Source: an uncultured Ruminococcus sp. (GTDB lineage: Bacteria > Bacillota > Clostridia > Oscillospirales > Ruminococcaceae). Taken from it: DNA of 31,232 bases. A program made the translations under genes and the position numbers. Under the pieces are notes generated by a model. The model was not told where the DNA came from, did no database searches, and saw nothing but the letters and a program-made list of their open reading frames with translations. The stretch covers positions 1 through 31,232 of the forward strand of contig UQQA01000012.1 of the NCBI GenBank assembly GCA_900543105.1, written 5' to 3'. Of the stretch, positions 14,707 through 23,150 are shown piece after piece; positions within the stretch are counted from its first letter, which is position 1; each line of letters begins with the position of its first letter.

Positions 14707-15984
14707 ATGGCTGAACTCGTATATAATGAACAGGGACGTTTGCTTTTCACCGAAGAAATGCGTCAGGAATACACGATCCTTGTTCCGCAGATGCTCCCCA
14801 TTCATTTTTCTCTTATTGTAAAAATTTTCAACAATCACGGATATAGAATGAAGCTGCTCACTTCAACGGGCAGAAAGGTCGTTGATGAGGGACTGCGCAA
14901 TGTTCACAATGACACCTGTTATCCTGCGCTTCTCGTTATCGGTCAGATGATGGACGCGCTCAAATCGGGTGAATATGACATTCACAAGACCGCTCTTATG
15001 ATAACCCAGACGGGCGGCGGCTGCAGAGCTTCAAACTACATAAATCTGCTCAGAAAAGCGCTCAAAAACAACAAAATGGAATTCGTTCCAGTTGTTTCGC
15101 TCAATATCGCAAACCTTGAAAAGAACCCCGGCTTCAAGCTTTCGCTTCCGCTTTTGCAGGATCTTATCGTTGGCATTTGCTACGGTGATATCCTTATGTG
15201 GGCAGGAAATCAGGTCCGTCCTTACGAAAACAACAAGGGTGAAACGGACAAGCTCATCGAGGACTGGCAGAACAGGCTCATCAAAGAGGGCTTTGCGATC
15301 GGTTCATTCAAGAAAAATGCTTTCCAAATGGTAAAGGATTTTGAGAAGATAGCTTATACTCCGAGCGTAAAGGCGAGAGTCGGAATTGTCGGCGAAATTT
15401 ACATCAAGTATGCGCCGCTCGGCAATAACTGTCTTGAAGAATTTCTCCGAGGGGAAGATGTTGAACCCGTTGTTCCGGGACTTCTCGACTTCATCATCTT
15501 TATGTGCGACCACCACGTTGTTGACACGCAGCTTTATCACGTTGCATATAAAAAATACATCGCTTCGGGTGCGCTTGAAGCATTTCTCAAAAAGATGCAG
15601 GATATAATGATAAAGGCATTTGAGGATTCACGCTTCAGAGCGCCTGCACACTTTGACGAAACAAAGGAAAACAGCAGGGAGTATGTTTCGCCTGCGAATA
15701 AAATGGGCGAGGGCTGGCTTCTTACCGCCGAAATGGTCGAGCTTATTGGCAGCGGCGTAAACAACATCATCTGTGCGCAGCCGTTTGGCTGCCTGCCGAA
15801 CCACATCATCGGCAAGGGTATGATAAGAAAGATACGCAACGTTTATCCCGATGCGAACATCGTTGCTATCGACTATGACCCCGGTGCAACAAAAGTAAAT
15901 CAGGAAAACAGAATAAAGCTTATGCTTTCTACGGCAAAGACAAACCTTGCGGCGGAGGCTGAAAAGGCAAAAGCCGCTGAATAA
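14707..15984 (+). CDS. 2-hydroxyacyl-CoA dehydratase (HgdB/BcrC-like) domain protein
   Basis: 425 residues. Cys71 (NDTCYPALL), Cys106 (TGGGCRASNY) and Cys362 (QPFGCLPNH) are placed like the [4Fe-4S] ligands of the 2-hydroxyglutaryl-CoA dehydratase beta-type fold. It matches the C-terminal part of the ~1,400-residue clostridial 'activator-dehydratase' fusion proteins, whose N-terminal parts are ASKHA ATPases (BcrA/BadF) and DUF2229. Here it stands alone with its own promoter; the ATPase part is not in the window. Its substrate is unknown; the fused family is not proven to be a dehydratase. The last ~20 residues are Ala/Lys/Glu-rich. AAGGAG lies 10 bp before the ATG. Confidence 0.8.
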   Translation: MAELVYNEQGRLLFTEEMRQEYTILVPQMLPIHFSLIVKIFNNHGYRMKLLTSTGRKVVDEGLRNVHNDTCYPALLVIGQMMDALKSGEYDIHKTALMITQTGGGCRASNYINLLRKALKNNKMEFVPVVSLNIANLEKNPGFKLSLPLLQDLIVGICYGDILMWAGNQVRPYENNKGETDKLIEDWQNRLIKEGFAIGSFKKNAFQMVKDFEKIAYTPSVKARVGIVGEIYIKYAPLGNNCLEEFLRGEDVEPVVPGLLDFIIFMCDHHVVDTQLYHVAYKKYIASGALEAFLKKMQDIMIKAFEDSRFRAPAHFDETKENSREYVSPANKMGEGWLLTAEMVELIGSGVNNIICAQPFGCLPNHIIGKGMIRKIRNVYPDANIVAIDYDPGATKVNQENRIKLMLSTAKTNLAAEAEKAKAAE

Positions 15985-16001
15985 TTGGGAGGAATCGGAC
16001 A

Positions 16002-16700
16002 ATGTACGGAATAAATGCTTATAAGTCCAATGCAATGTACACTTCTCTTCTTTCGTCGAATTACAGCAAAAAGAGCTATGCGCAGACCAATTCGACGAGT
16101 GATCTTCTTGCGCTTATGAAGAAGGTCGATCAGGTACGCTCAAAGGATTATCAGAAAAATATGATAAAGGAGTACGAGAAGGCTTTCTCGAACAGTGATG
16201 TCGGAACTTATGAGAGCGAAAAGAAGCTCGCTTCCGATGCTACCGATCTCGGAAAGAGCGCTTCCGTGCTTGCTTCCGCTTCAAAGGCTGATTTTGAGGA
16301 CAAAGACAAGCTTGTATCGAATGTAAAAAGCTTCGTTGAGGACTACAATTCGGTCGTTGACAGCTTACAGAAGTCGGAGAGCGTTGACGCACTCAAAAAG
16401 GGCGTTTATATGACGAACACGGCAAAGGCTTACTCCGCTGCACTCGGCAGGATAGGCTTAAAGGTCGGTTCGGACAACAAGCTGACTTTGAACGAGGACA
16501 CGCTGAAAGGTGCGGACACCAACTCGGCGAAGTCACTTCTCAGCGGCAGCTATTCATTCACGGCGAAAGCTGCTGACAGGGCAAATCAGATAAGCAAGGC
16601 CGCAACTCTCAAGGCTCAGGTAGTGAACTACAATCAGGAGGGTAAGTTCGATTACGGAACTATATTCTCGTTAAGCTCAATGTTCAGCGAAAAAATCTAA
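16002..16700 (+). CDS. FliD (flagellar cap) C-terminal-like protein
   Basis: 232 residues, Ser/Lys/Ala-rich, with no signal peptide, no Cys and no membrane segment. The stretch DKLVSNVKSFVEDYNSVVDSL (residues ~106-126), then AYSAALGRIGLKVGSDNKLTLNEDTL and an ISKAATL helix, resembles the C-terminal coiled part of FliD, the hook-associated cap protein. A FliD would be more than 400 residues and sit among flagellar genes; this one is short and has none. It is 17 bp after the HgdB-like gene with GGAGGA before the ATG, so it is co-transcribed, and a terminator follows. Role unknown; it may be a secreted or cytosolic helical protein. Homology is a weak call. Confidence 0.55.
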   Translation: MYGINAYKSNAMYTSLLSSNYSKKSYAQTNSTSDLLALMKKVDQVRSKDYQKNMIKEYEKAFSNSDVGTYESEKKLASDATDLGKSASVLASASKADFEDKDKLVSNVKSFVEDYNSVVDSLQKSESVDALKKGVYMTNTAKAYSAALGRIGLKVGSDNKLTLNEDTLKGADTNSAKSLLSGSYSFTAKAADRANQISKAATLKAQVVNYNQEGKFDYGTIFSLSSMFSEKI

Positions 16701-16701
16701 C

Positions 16702-16740
16702 AAAATATCGCTGCCGCTTTGTTTCGGCAGCGATATTTTT
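16702..16740 (+). terminator. Terminator after the FliD-like gene
   Basis: AAAATATCGCTGCCG pairs with CGGCAGCGATATTTTT around an 8-nt loop, ending in a T-run. Confidence 0.85.
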
Positions 16741-16758
16741 ATGAGGAAAGGGTAGGCT

Positions 16759-17103
16759 ATGGCTATACAGATATTCGGAAAATCCAAATGCTTCGATACG
16801 AAAAAGGCGGAGCGCTGGTTCAAGGAGAGAAACATCAAGGTGCAGAGCGTTGACATTCTTTCCAAGGGTCTGAGCAAGGGTGAATTCGACAGCGTTGTAA
16901 AGGCGCTCGGCGGCATCGATGCGGTCATTGACACGGCTTCAAAGGACTACTGCAGCATAAAATATCTTCTTGACGATGCAAAGTATGACAAGCTTTGCGA
17001 ATGTCCGAAGTTATACAAAACACCGATAGTTCGCTGCGGAAAAAAGGCTTCGGTCGGATATGCCCCCGAAAAATGGGAAGAATATATTAAAGAAAGCAAA
17101 TAA
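16759..17103 (+). CDS. ArsC/Spx-family thioredoxin-fold protein
   Basis: 114 residues. Cys11 in KSKCFDTKKAERWFKE is in the position of the catalytic Cys of ArsC-like proteins. The Arg of TPIVRCGKKASVGY near residue 93 is the usual substrate-binding Arg. The family includes glutaredoxin-dependent arsenate reductases and Spx-like regulators. There is no second Cys forming CxxC, so it is not classical Spx. No arsenic genes are nearby. Ribosome binding site GAGGAAAGGG. It begins 18 bp after a strong terminator and no separate promoter is visible, so it depends on read-through or a hidden promoter. Confidence 0.8.
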   Translation: MAIQIFGKSKCFDTKKAERWFKERNIKVQSVDILSKGLSKGEFDSVVKALGGIDAVIDTASKDYCSIKYLLDDAKYDKLCECPKLYKTPIVRCGKKASVGYAPEKWEEYIKESK

Positions 17104-17126
17104 GGAAAATTCGGAAGGATAAAATT

Positions 17127-17885
17127 ATGACAGCACTTATTACGGGTGCAAGCTCTGGGATCGGACGGGCAATTGCCCGTGAGCTTGCAAAAAGAGGCAT
17201 CAGGCTCGTTATTTCGGGCAGAAATTATGAGGCTCTTGCAAAGCTTCGGGACGAGATAGGCGAAAAAAGGGTGAAGATAATCCCTGCCGATCTTTCAAAA
17301 GTTGAGGAGTGTTACCGACTTTATGACGAAGCGAAAAAATACAACATCGATATTCTCATAAACAACGCAGGCTTCGGACTTTTCGGAAAATTTGCAGAGA
17401 CAGATCTTGAACGTGAGATAGAGATGATAGATGTCAACGTTACGGCTGTACACATTCTTCAAAAGCTGTTTCTGAAAGATTTCCGCAAGCGCGACAAGGG
17501 ATATATCCTCAATGTTGCTTCGTCGGCAGGCTTTATGCCCGGCCCATATATGGCGACTTATTACTGCACGAAGAATTATGTTGTCCGTTTGACCGAGGCT
17601 GTAAGTGCGGAGCTTAAAAATGAGGGCAGTCACGTTTCGGTGAGTGCGCTTTGTCCGGGTCCTGTTGACACGAATTTCAACAACACGGCGGGAGTTACGT
17701 TCGCACTAAAGGGCATAACTGCAGAATATGCCGCAAAATGCGCAGTTGAGGGAATGTTTGCAAAGAAAACGCTCATTATCCCGACGCTGAAAATGAAAAT
17801 TGCCGATTACGGAGCAGGCTTCCTGCCGCCGATGCTTCTTGCGAAGATAGCAGGATTTATGCAGAAGAAAAAGGGGGACGTTTAA
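17127..17885 (+). CDS. Short-chain dehydrogenase/reductase (SDR)
   Basis: 252 residues with the classical SDR order. TGASSGIG (residues ~6-13) binds the cofactor, with Arg shortly after, which favours NADP(H); NNAG is near residue 79, the catalytic Ser is in NVASSAGF (~residue 134), and Tyr-x3-Lys is in TYYCTKNY (~residues 147-151). CPGPVDTNF closes the cofactor site. The substrate cannot be inferred. AAGGAT lies before the ATG. The stop codon abuts the start of the next gene. Confidence 0.88.
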   Translation: MTALITGASSGIGRAIARELAKRGIRLVISGRNYEALAKLRDEIGEKRVKIIPADLSKVEECYRLYDEAKKYNIDILINNAGFGLFGKFAETDLEREIEMIDVNVTAVHILQKLFLKDFRKRDKGYILNVASSAGFMPGPYMATYYCTKNYVVRLTEAVSAELKNEGSHVSVSALCPGPVDTNFNNTAGVTFALKGITAEYAAKCAVEGMFAKKTLIIPTLKMKIADYGAGFLPPMLLAKIAGFMQKKKGDV

Positions 17886-18533
17886 ATGGAAAACGAACGC
17901 TTGAAAAAGCAGCTTGAATTTCTGCTGACGCTCGACAAGCTGAAAAATGTTTACCGACAGACATATATTCTCTGTGACGATCTTCCGCAGGGTTCAAAGG
18001 AGTTCGATGATAATTTCAAGGAGAAAAAGCCTTTGCCAAGACGGGAAAATGATGCTGAACACTCGTTTTCGCTCGCAATTGCGGCGGCTGTACTTGCGGA
18101 ATATTCAAACGAGCCTGTTGACGTTGCAAAGGTGATGAAAATGGTTCTCGTTCACGATGCAGTGGAAATTTACGCAGGTGACACCTACTGCTACGATGAT
18201 GAGGGCGCAAAGACCAAGGAGGCTCGTGAAAAGGCTGCGGCGGAGAAGATATTCGGGACTTTGCCCGAGGAGCAGGCTGCGGAGTACCGTGCGCTCTGGG
18301 ACGAATTCGAGAGGAACGACACTCCCGAGGCTCGTTTTTCCAATGCGATGGACAGGATCCAGCCGCTTTTGCTCAATTATTCGAGGGAGGGTTACTCCTG
18401 GAAAGAGCACGGGGTAAACTCTTCGCAGGTAAGAAAGCGATTCGACAAAGTTAAAGACGGTTCGGAGGAGCTTGGCAGAATGGTCGATGATCTGCTCGAT
18501 AAGGCAATCGAAAACGGTTTCCTGATACCGTAA
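17886..18533 (+). CDS. HD-domain phosphohydrolase (YfbR/HDDC2-like)
   Basis: 215 residues. His59 (NDAEHSFS), His90-Asp91 (LVHDAVEIYAGD) and a later Asp (SNAMDRIQPLLLNY) form the HD metal site. The order RRENDAEHSF...LVHDAVEIYAGD is that of the YfbR / HDDC2 family of 5'-deoxynucleotidases, which dephosphorylate dNMPs. Ile/Leu-rich helices make up the rest. The ATG directly follows the SDR stop codon, with AAAGGGGG 8 bp upstream, so the two are translationally coupled. No terminator is evident before the next promoter. Substrate by family analogy only. Confidence 0.8.
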   Translation: MENERLKKQLEFLLTLDKLKNVYRQTYILCDDLPQGSKEFDDNFKEKKPLPRRENDAEHSFSLAIAAAVLAEYSNEPVDVAKVMKMVLVHDAVEIYAGDTYCYDDEGAKTKEAREKAAAEKIFGTLPEEQAAEYRALWDEFERNDTPEARFSNAMDRIQPLLLNYSREGYSWKEHGVNSSQVRKRFDKVKDGSEELGRMVDDLLDKAIENGFLIP

Positions 18534-18580
18534 AAATGTATATAATTTTGTGTAAAATGAACAATTTTATTTTTTAAGTA

Positions 18581-18609
18581 TTGACTAATTAATACTAATA
18601 TGCTAAAAT
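18581..18609 (+). promoter_or_regulatory. Promoter of the chemotaxis receptor gene
   Basis: TTGACT (18581-18586) and TAAAAT (18604-18609) with a 17-bp spacer. Confidence 0.7.
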
Positions 18610-18626
18610 GTTGAATAATCTAATAA

Positions 18627-18659
18627 ATAAAGTCCGTTAAATCTTGAAGCGGACTTTAT
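18627..18659 (+). promoter_or_regulatory. Leader hairpin before the chemotaxis receptor
   Basis: A 10-bp perfect stem, ATAAAGTCCG / CGGACTTTAT, with a 13-nt loop. It lies between the promoter and the start codon and ends 15 bp before the ATG. No T-run follows, so it may affect translation or mRNA stability, or be an inefficient terminator of the upstream operon. Confidence 0.5.
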
Positions 18660-18674
18660 ATTGTGGGTGATATT

Positions 18675-20627
18675 ATGAAGAAAAAATCAAAGCTTGGCAA
18701 ACTCGGAAAAAATTTTATACTGGTGATCGATTCGTCAGTGATCTTTGCGGTTGCGCTCGTTATCATCTTTTGTTCCTTTTATATCAGTAAGATAAACGAT
18801 CAGGGTCTGAAAAAGGAAGCGCAGATCGGTATTAATCTTATCAAGGACGATATAGCGACAGCGGAAACGCAGGCGGGGATAATCGCTGCAACGCTGTGCG
18901 ATAACAAGGATTTCTCCCGTGCTTTCGATGTTGACAGAGGAAATGTCATCGGCGACAGATTTATCGGGGAAGTGCCGAATGACAGTTACATAGGCATTTT
19001 TACCGACGCAGACAAAAATGTTCTTTGGTCGAGTGAGGGTGTTGATACGGAGGCGTTTATGCCGCTTCTTGAAAAAGAAGAATTCAGCGGCTATATCAAG
19101 AACGGAAATGACATTTACTACATTTGCGAAAAGCCTGTTCTGAACAGCCTCAGCTATCCTGTCGGAAAAGCGATCGTTGCAGTCGATTTCACACGCCCGT
19201 CATTCATTGATGAAATAAAGAACGTTGTCGGATATGATATAACTATTTTCGGCGGAGATACCCGAATCTCTACCACTATCATTGATGAAAACGGCGAGAG
19301 AGTTCTCGGAACGCAGATGTCTGACAAGGTAAGAAGCGCAGTTCTTGACGGCGGTGAAAAATACGACGGCAGGACAGAGATACTCGGTGAAAAATATTAC
19401 ACTATCTATGAACCGTTCCTTGATACGGACGGAAACATAATCGGTGCTGTTTTCTGCGGAACGCAGACTGCGGAAAATGATGCAAATGTACGAAGAGTTA
19501 CAATAATTTCCGTTATCATCGGAATTGCGGTTTGTATTGTATGCGGCGGTCTGCTTGCCATGTATACATTCAGGGTAATATCCAGACCTATTGACAGCGC
19601 CTGCAATGTACTTGGAAAGATGGCGAACGGAGATATCGGTTTCGATGCTTCGAACGTTAAGTATTCCAATGATGAAATAGGTTCGATGCTCAAGGAAATG
19701 GTAAGAATGAAAGATACGCTTGCAATGTATCTTTCCGATATAAGCAGAGTAATGTCGGCGATGGCCGGCGGCGACTTCACCGTCCAGCCTGCGGTAGAAT
19801 ATCAGGGCGATTTCGTTGAGATGAAAAAATCCGCAGATGAGATCTGCAGAAAACTCAGTGATGTTATCGGAGGTCTCAGTGTTTCGGCAAGCGAGGTTTC
19901 CGCAGGTTCATCACAGATATCCAACGGTTCGCAGCTTCTTGCAGAGGGTACGACACGTCAGGCTGCTGCGATCGAGGAGCTTTCGGCAACTATCAGCGAG
20001 ATCAAAGAGAAGATCGGAAACAATACCGAAAATGCAAGAGAGGCAGACAACTGTGCGGCGCAGTCGGACGAACTTATCAGCGAGCAGGCTGCGGAAATGG
20101 AGCGTATGCGGACTGCAATGGAGGATATCAAGGAAAAATCCGATCAGATCAACAACATTATCAAAGCTATCGAAGATATTGCATTCCAGACCAATATTCT
20201 TGCGCTCAATGCCGCTGTTGAGGCTGCAAGAGCAGGCGAAGCAGGCAAGGGCTTTGCTGTTGTTGCCGATGAGGTAAGAAATCTTGCAACAAAGTCGGAC
20301 GAAGCAACAAAGAGAACAGCTGTTATCATAACCGAAACAATGGAGTCCGTTGCCAAGGGCAGCGCAGTAGTTGCGGATACGGTAGAGCTTATGGGAAGAG
20401 TTTCGGAAATGTCTGCAACCTCCAAGGAGCTTGTCGGAAAAATATATGCCGCATCGGAAGAACAGGCATCTGCTATCGAGCAGATCAACGCAGGCATTGC
20501 GCAGATCTCAGAAGTTGTACAGCAGAATTCCGCTACCGCAGAAGAAAGCGCTGCATCGTGTGAAGAACTCAACGGACAGTCGCAGGTGCTTGCGGATCAG
20601 GTCGCTATGTTCAAGATATTGCAGTAA
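18675..20627 (+). CDS. Methyl-accepting chemotaxis protein
   Basis: The ATG at 18675, after GGGTGAT, is preferred to the in-frame GTG at 18663, giving 650 residues. A first membrane helix (~12-36) and a second (~275-300) flank a ~240-residue extracellular region of Cache type. A HAMP domain follows (~300-352), then the long cytoplasmic coiled coil with the hairpin tip (AFQTNILALNAAVEAARAGE, ~residues 503-522) that binds CheA and CheW. It senses an extracellular ligand and controls swimming. No che or flagellar genes are nearby, but a FliD-like gene is upstream. Its presence implies the organism has a chemotaxis system. Confidence 0.92.
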   Translation: MKKKSKLGKLGKNFILVIDSSVIFAVALVIIFCSFYISKINDQGLKKEAQIGINLIKDDIATAETQAGIIAATLCDNKDFSRAFDVDRGNVIGDRFIGEVPNDSYIGIFTDADKNVLWSSEGVDTEAFMPLLEKEEFSGYIKNGNDIYYICEKPVLNSLSYPVGKAIVAVDFTRPSFIDEIKNVVGYDITIFGGDTRISTTIIDENGERVLGTQMSDKVRSAVLDGGEKYDGRTEILGEKYYTIYEPFLDTDGNIIGAVFCGTQTAENDANVRRVTIISVIIGIAVCIVCGGLLAMYTFRVISRPIDSACNVLGKMANGDIGFDASNVKYSNDEIGSMLKEMVRMKDTLAMYLSDISRVMSAMAGGDFTVQPAVEYQGDFVEMKKSADEICRKLSDVIGGLSVSASEVSAGSSQISNGSQLLAEGTTRQAAAIEELSATISEIKEKIGNNTENAREADNCAAQSDELISEQAAEMERMRTAMEDIKEKSDQINNIIKAIEDIAFQTNILALNAAVEAARAGEAGKGFAVVADEVRNLATKSDEATKRTAVIITETMESVAKGSAVVADTVELMGRVSEMSATSKELVGKIYAASEEQASAIEQINAGIAQISEVVQQNSATAEESAASCEELNGQSQVLADQVAMFKILQ

Positions 20628-20640
20628 ATATTGTATAATA

Positions 20641-20682
20641 AAAACAGCACCGTACACAGAAATTGTGCGGTGCTGTTTTTTG
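20641..20682 (+). terminator. Terminator of the chemotaxis receptor gene
   Basis: AAAACAGCACCG pairs with CGGTGCTGTTTT around a ~15-nt loop with a T-run. Confidence 0.85.
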
Positions 20683-20686
20683 TATA

Positions 20687-20845
20687 ATACTAATTTCAGA
20701 CCAACCTATAGACAAATACTCGGATATAATAATCCAATTCTGCGTCAGACTCCCTTGACAGGCGGCAGCCTGCCTGCGGTCGTCTTCCTTGACTTGGATT
20801 ATTCTATCTGTCGTCTTTGTCTATAGAACGGTTTGGAATTAGTAT
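20687..20845. mobile_element. Family B palindromic element, copy B2 (159 bp)
   Basis: Identical to B1 at 7299-7457 except at two positions (C/T near the left end; G/A in the AATCCGATT block). It sits between two convergent genes and between their terminators. Confidence 0.85.
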
Positions 20846-20846
20846 A

Positions 20847-20883
20847 AAAAACCCTCGGGGTGGATGACCCGAGGGTGTTTTTT
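20847..20883 (-). terminator. Terminator of fakA
   Basis: Stem ACCCTCGGG / CCCGAGGGT with an 8-nt loop. On the minus strand the stem is followed by TTTTTTATAC; on the plus side by GTTTTTTT, so it may also act on plus-strand transcripts. Confidence 0.8.
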
Positions 20884-22517
20884 TATTCAACCGAAATTAT
20901 ATAATAGTACACGGGCTGTCCGCCGTTGACGTTCATTATTTCCACTCTGTCGCCGAATTTTGTTTGCAGAAGCTCGGTAAGTGCTTCGGTATTTTCGTCA
21001 TCGGTATCTGCGCCGCTGATTATGGTTACGAATGAGGATTCACCCGTTATCATTTTCTTGATGAGCTTATATGCGGCTTTGGTCACTTCCTTATCGGTAA
21101 CGGTAAGCTTTCCGTTTTCAAGTCCGAGTATCTCGCCCTTTTTGATATTCTTTCCGTCGAAGTCGCTGTCGCGCGCTGCAAATGTTACAAGTCCTGTTGA
21201 AACATTCTCGATGGCTTTCGACATATTCATACGATTGGATTCATAGTCTGCGGACGGATCAAAGTTCATCATTGCGGTAAGACCCTGCGGTATTGTTTTC
21301 GTCTGTAGGACGCAGACGCGTCTGTCTGCGAGCTTTACTGCCTGCTCGGCTGCCATAATGATGTTTTTATTGTTCGGGAGGACGAAAACTGTTTCTGCAG
21401 GTGTTGCGAGGATAGCTTTAAGGATATCGTCCGTTGATGGGTTCATTGTCTGACCGCCCGTTACGATATTGTCCGCTCCGAGGTTGGTGAAGAGATCCTC
21501 GATGCCTTTTCCCGAAGCTACGGCTACGAAGCCGAACGGCTTTTCGGGTGCGGCAGGGGTGAACTCGCGCACTTTCATAACGGCGGCCTCTTTCTGCTTA
21601 TTTTTATGCTGGTGGCGCATATTGTCTATTTTGAGATTTGTGAGCGCGCCGAAGAGGATAGCTTCTTCGATAGCCTTGCCGGGGTGGTCGGTATGGACGT
21701 GGACTTTGATTATATCCTCGTCATCGACGGCAACAACGCAGTCACCGATAGTTTCGAGAAATGCTCTCAGACGTGAAGCATCGGGACATTCGGGGTTCTT
21801 GTTTACGATGAATTCCGTACAGTAGGTAAAGTTTATTTCCTCATCAAAGTCGCCGACTGCGGTTTTGGAGGTGGAGCTTTCCTTGGCTTTTTCATCGGCA
21901 ACGGCTTTTCCGCCGCTGAAAACATCGAGCATTGCACGCCAGATGATGATAAGTCCCTTTCCGCCTGCATCGACCACGCCTGCTTTTTTGAGGACGGGGA
22001 GCATTTCGGGGGTCTGTGCGAGTGCTTTATCCGCTTCATCGCAGACGGCACTCCAGAGTTGGACTTCGCTTTCGGCTGTCGATGCGAGCTGTGATGCTTT
22101 TTCCGATGCAAGTCTTGCGACTGTGAGTATCGTACCCTCGGTCGGGTTCATTACGGCTTTATACGCTCCCTTTACTCCGAGTTCGAGTGCATTTGCAAGG
22201 TCAGCGCAGCCTATCTCATTCTTGCCCTTAAAGGCTTTGGAAAATCCTCTGAACAGGAGGGAGAGGATAACGCCCGAGTTTCCTCTTGCGCCTCTCAAAA
22301 GGGCGGCAGCGGCGGTATCTGCTGCTGCGGATGCGGTGCAGTTGTCGTTCATCACTTCAAGCTCGCGCATTGCATTGCCCATTGTCATAGACATATTTGT
22401 ACCCGTATCTCCGTCGGGGACGGGGTAGACGTTGAGTTCGTCCACGGCACGTCGGTTATTGGAGATCGATGCGGCACCCGATATAAAAGCTTCTCTGAGC
22501 ATTTTTCCGCTTATCAC
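20883..22517 (-). CDS. fakA: DAK2/DegV-type fatty acid kinase (FakA/YloV-like)
   Basis: 544 residues, the usual length. The DhaL/DAK2 domain comes first, with ELNVYPVPDGDTGTNM (residues ~27-42) holding the Mg-ATP aspartates, RGARGNSGVILS, and KAGVVDAGGKGL. A middle domain and a C-terminal DegV-like half (MNPSTDDILKAI, VFVLPNNKNI) follow. FakA phosphorylates fatty acids carried by FakB proteins so that they enter phospholipid synthesis; no fakB is in the window. The chosen start is a GTG, because the residues it adds (MISGKMLREAF) align with the family's N-terminus. It follows an Asp23/Gls24 gene, the arrangement of B. subtilis yloU-yloV. Confidence 0.88.
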   Translation of the reverse strand: MISGKMLREAFISGAASISNNRRAVDELNVYPVPDGDTGTNMSMTMGNAMRELEVMNDNCTASAAADTAAAALLRGARGNSGVILSLLFRGFSKAFKGKNEIGCADLANALELGVKGAYKAVMNPTEGTILTVARLASEKASQLASTAESEVQLWSAVCDEADKALAQTPEMLPVLKKAGVVDAGGKGLIIIWRAMLDVFSGGKAVADEKAKESSTSKTAVGDFDEEINFTYCTEFIVNKNPECPDASRLRAFLETIGDCVVAVDDEDIIKVHVHTDHPGKAIEEAILFGALTNLKIDNMRHQHKNKQKEAAVMKVREFTPAAPEKPFGFVAVASGKGIEDLFTNLGADNIVTGGQTMNPSTDDILKAILATPAETVFVLPNNKNIIMAAEQAVKLADRRVCVLQTKTIPQGLTAMMNFDPSADYESNRMNMSKAIENVSTGLVTFAARDSDFDGKNIKKGEILGLENGKLTVTDKEVTKAAYKLIKKMITGESSFVTIISGADTDDENTEALTELLQTKFGDRVEIMNVNGGQPVYYYIISVE

Positions 22518-22540
22518 TGTTTATTATTCCCCTTTACACT

Positions 22541-22900
22541 TTATTCAAGCATACCGTCAACAAAGACGGAGATCTTTGATATTTTGAGTTCGGTTTTATC
22601 TTCGACCGTATAGCGGATCTTATGTGAAAGATTTTCGGTAACGGCAGAGATGTTGGTTCCGTAAAGAACGGAGATATGCAGCGAAACGGTGATCTTGTTA
22701 TCAGTGCCGACCGACAGCTTCACGCCGCGCCTGCCCTTTATATCCGCTTTTTTGAAAAGGCTGACAAGATGATATTTCTTTGTATCGACAGGGTTAAGGT
22801 CAGCAACGCCGAAGCACTGTGACGCTGTATGGCTTATGAGCGAAACAAGGTAATCCTCGGAGATACCGATCTTGCCGAGATAATTTTCAACTGTGATCAA
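22541..22900 (-). CDS. Asp23/Gls24 family protein (YloU-like)
   Basis: A TTG start at 22900 is preferred: AAGGAG sits 9 bp upstream, while the ATG at 22909 overlaps that site. This gives about 119 residues (ITVENYLGKIGISEDYLVSLI...). The central block GRRGVKLSVGTDNKITVSLHISVLYGTNI is typical of Asp23/Gls24, a small alkaline-shock / envelope-stress-associated family. It lies 23 bp upstream of fakA, as in B. subtilis and many other Firmicutes. Function in this context is unproven; it may anchor or regulate the kinase. Confidence 0.82.
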   Translation of the reverse strand: MITVENYLGKIGISEDYLVSLISHTASQCFGVADLNPVDTKKYHLVSLFKKADIKGRRGVKLSVGTDNKITVSLHISVLYGTNISAVTENLSHKIRYTVEDKTELKISKISVFVDGMLE

Positions 22901-22931
22901 TAGGATCATCTCCTTATAGTCATATAAATCA

Positions 22932-22960
22932 ATTATAACATATCTGCTCCGATTTTTCAA
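22932..22960 (-). promoter_or_regulatory. Promoter of the Gls24-fakA operon
   Basis: On the minus strand, TTGAAA (22955-22960) and TATAAT (22932-22937) with a 17-bp spacer. Confidence 0.75.
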
Positions 22961-23047
22961 GTGTTTGAGGAATTTTCAATACAAAAACGGCTTTGTTTAA
23001 CAAAACATAAGAAAATTGGACAAGTTGCTGAAAAGATTAAAAAACTA

Positions 23048-23076
23048 TTGCTTGTTTTTTGAATATATGCTATAAT
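23048..23076 (+). promoter_or_regulatory. Promoter of the hybrid histidine kinase gene
   Basis: TTGCTT (23048-23053) and TATAAT (23071-23076) with a 17-bp spacer, 75 bp before the ATG. Confidence 0.65.
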
Positions 23077-23150
23077 ATTTTTAATAATCAAAATGGGTAA
23101 ATCGTATCTTTTATAAAATAGATTTGATACAGAGCGGAGATGAAATATCT

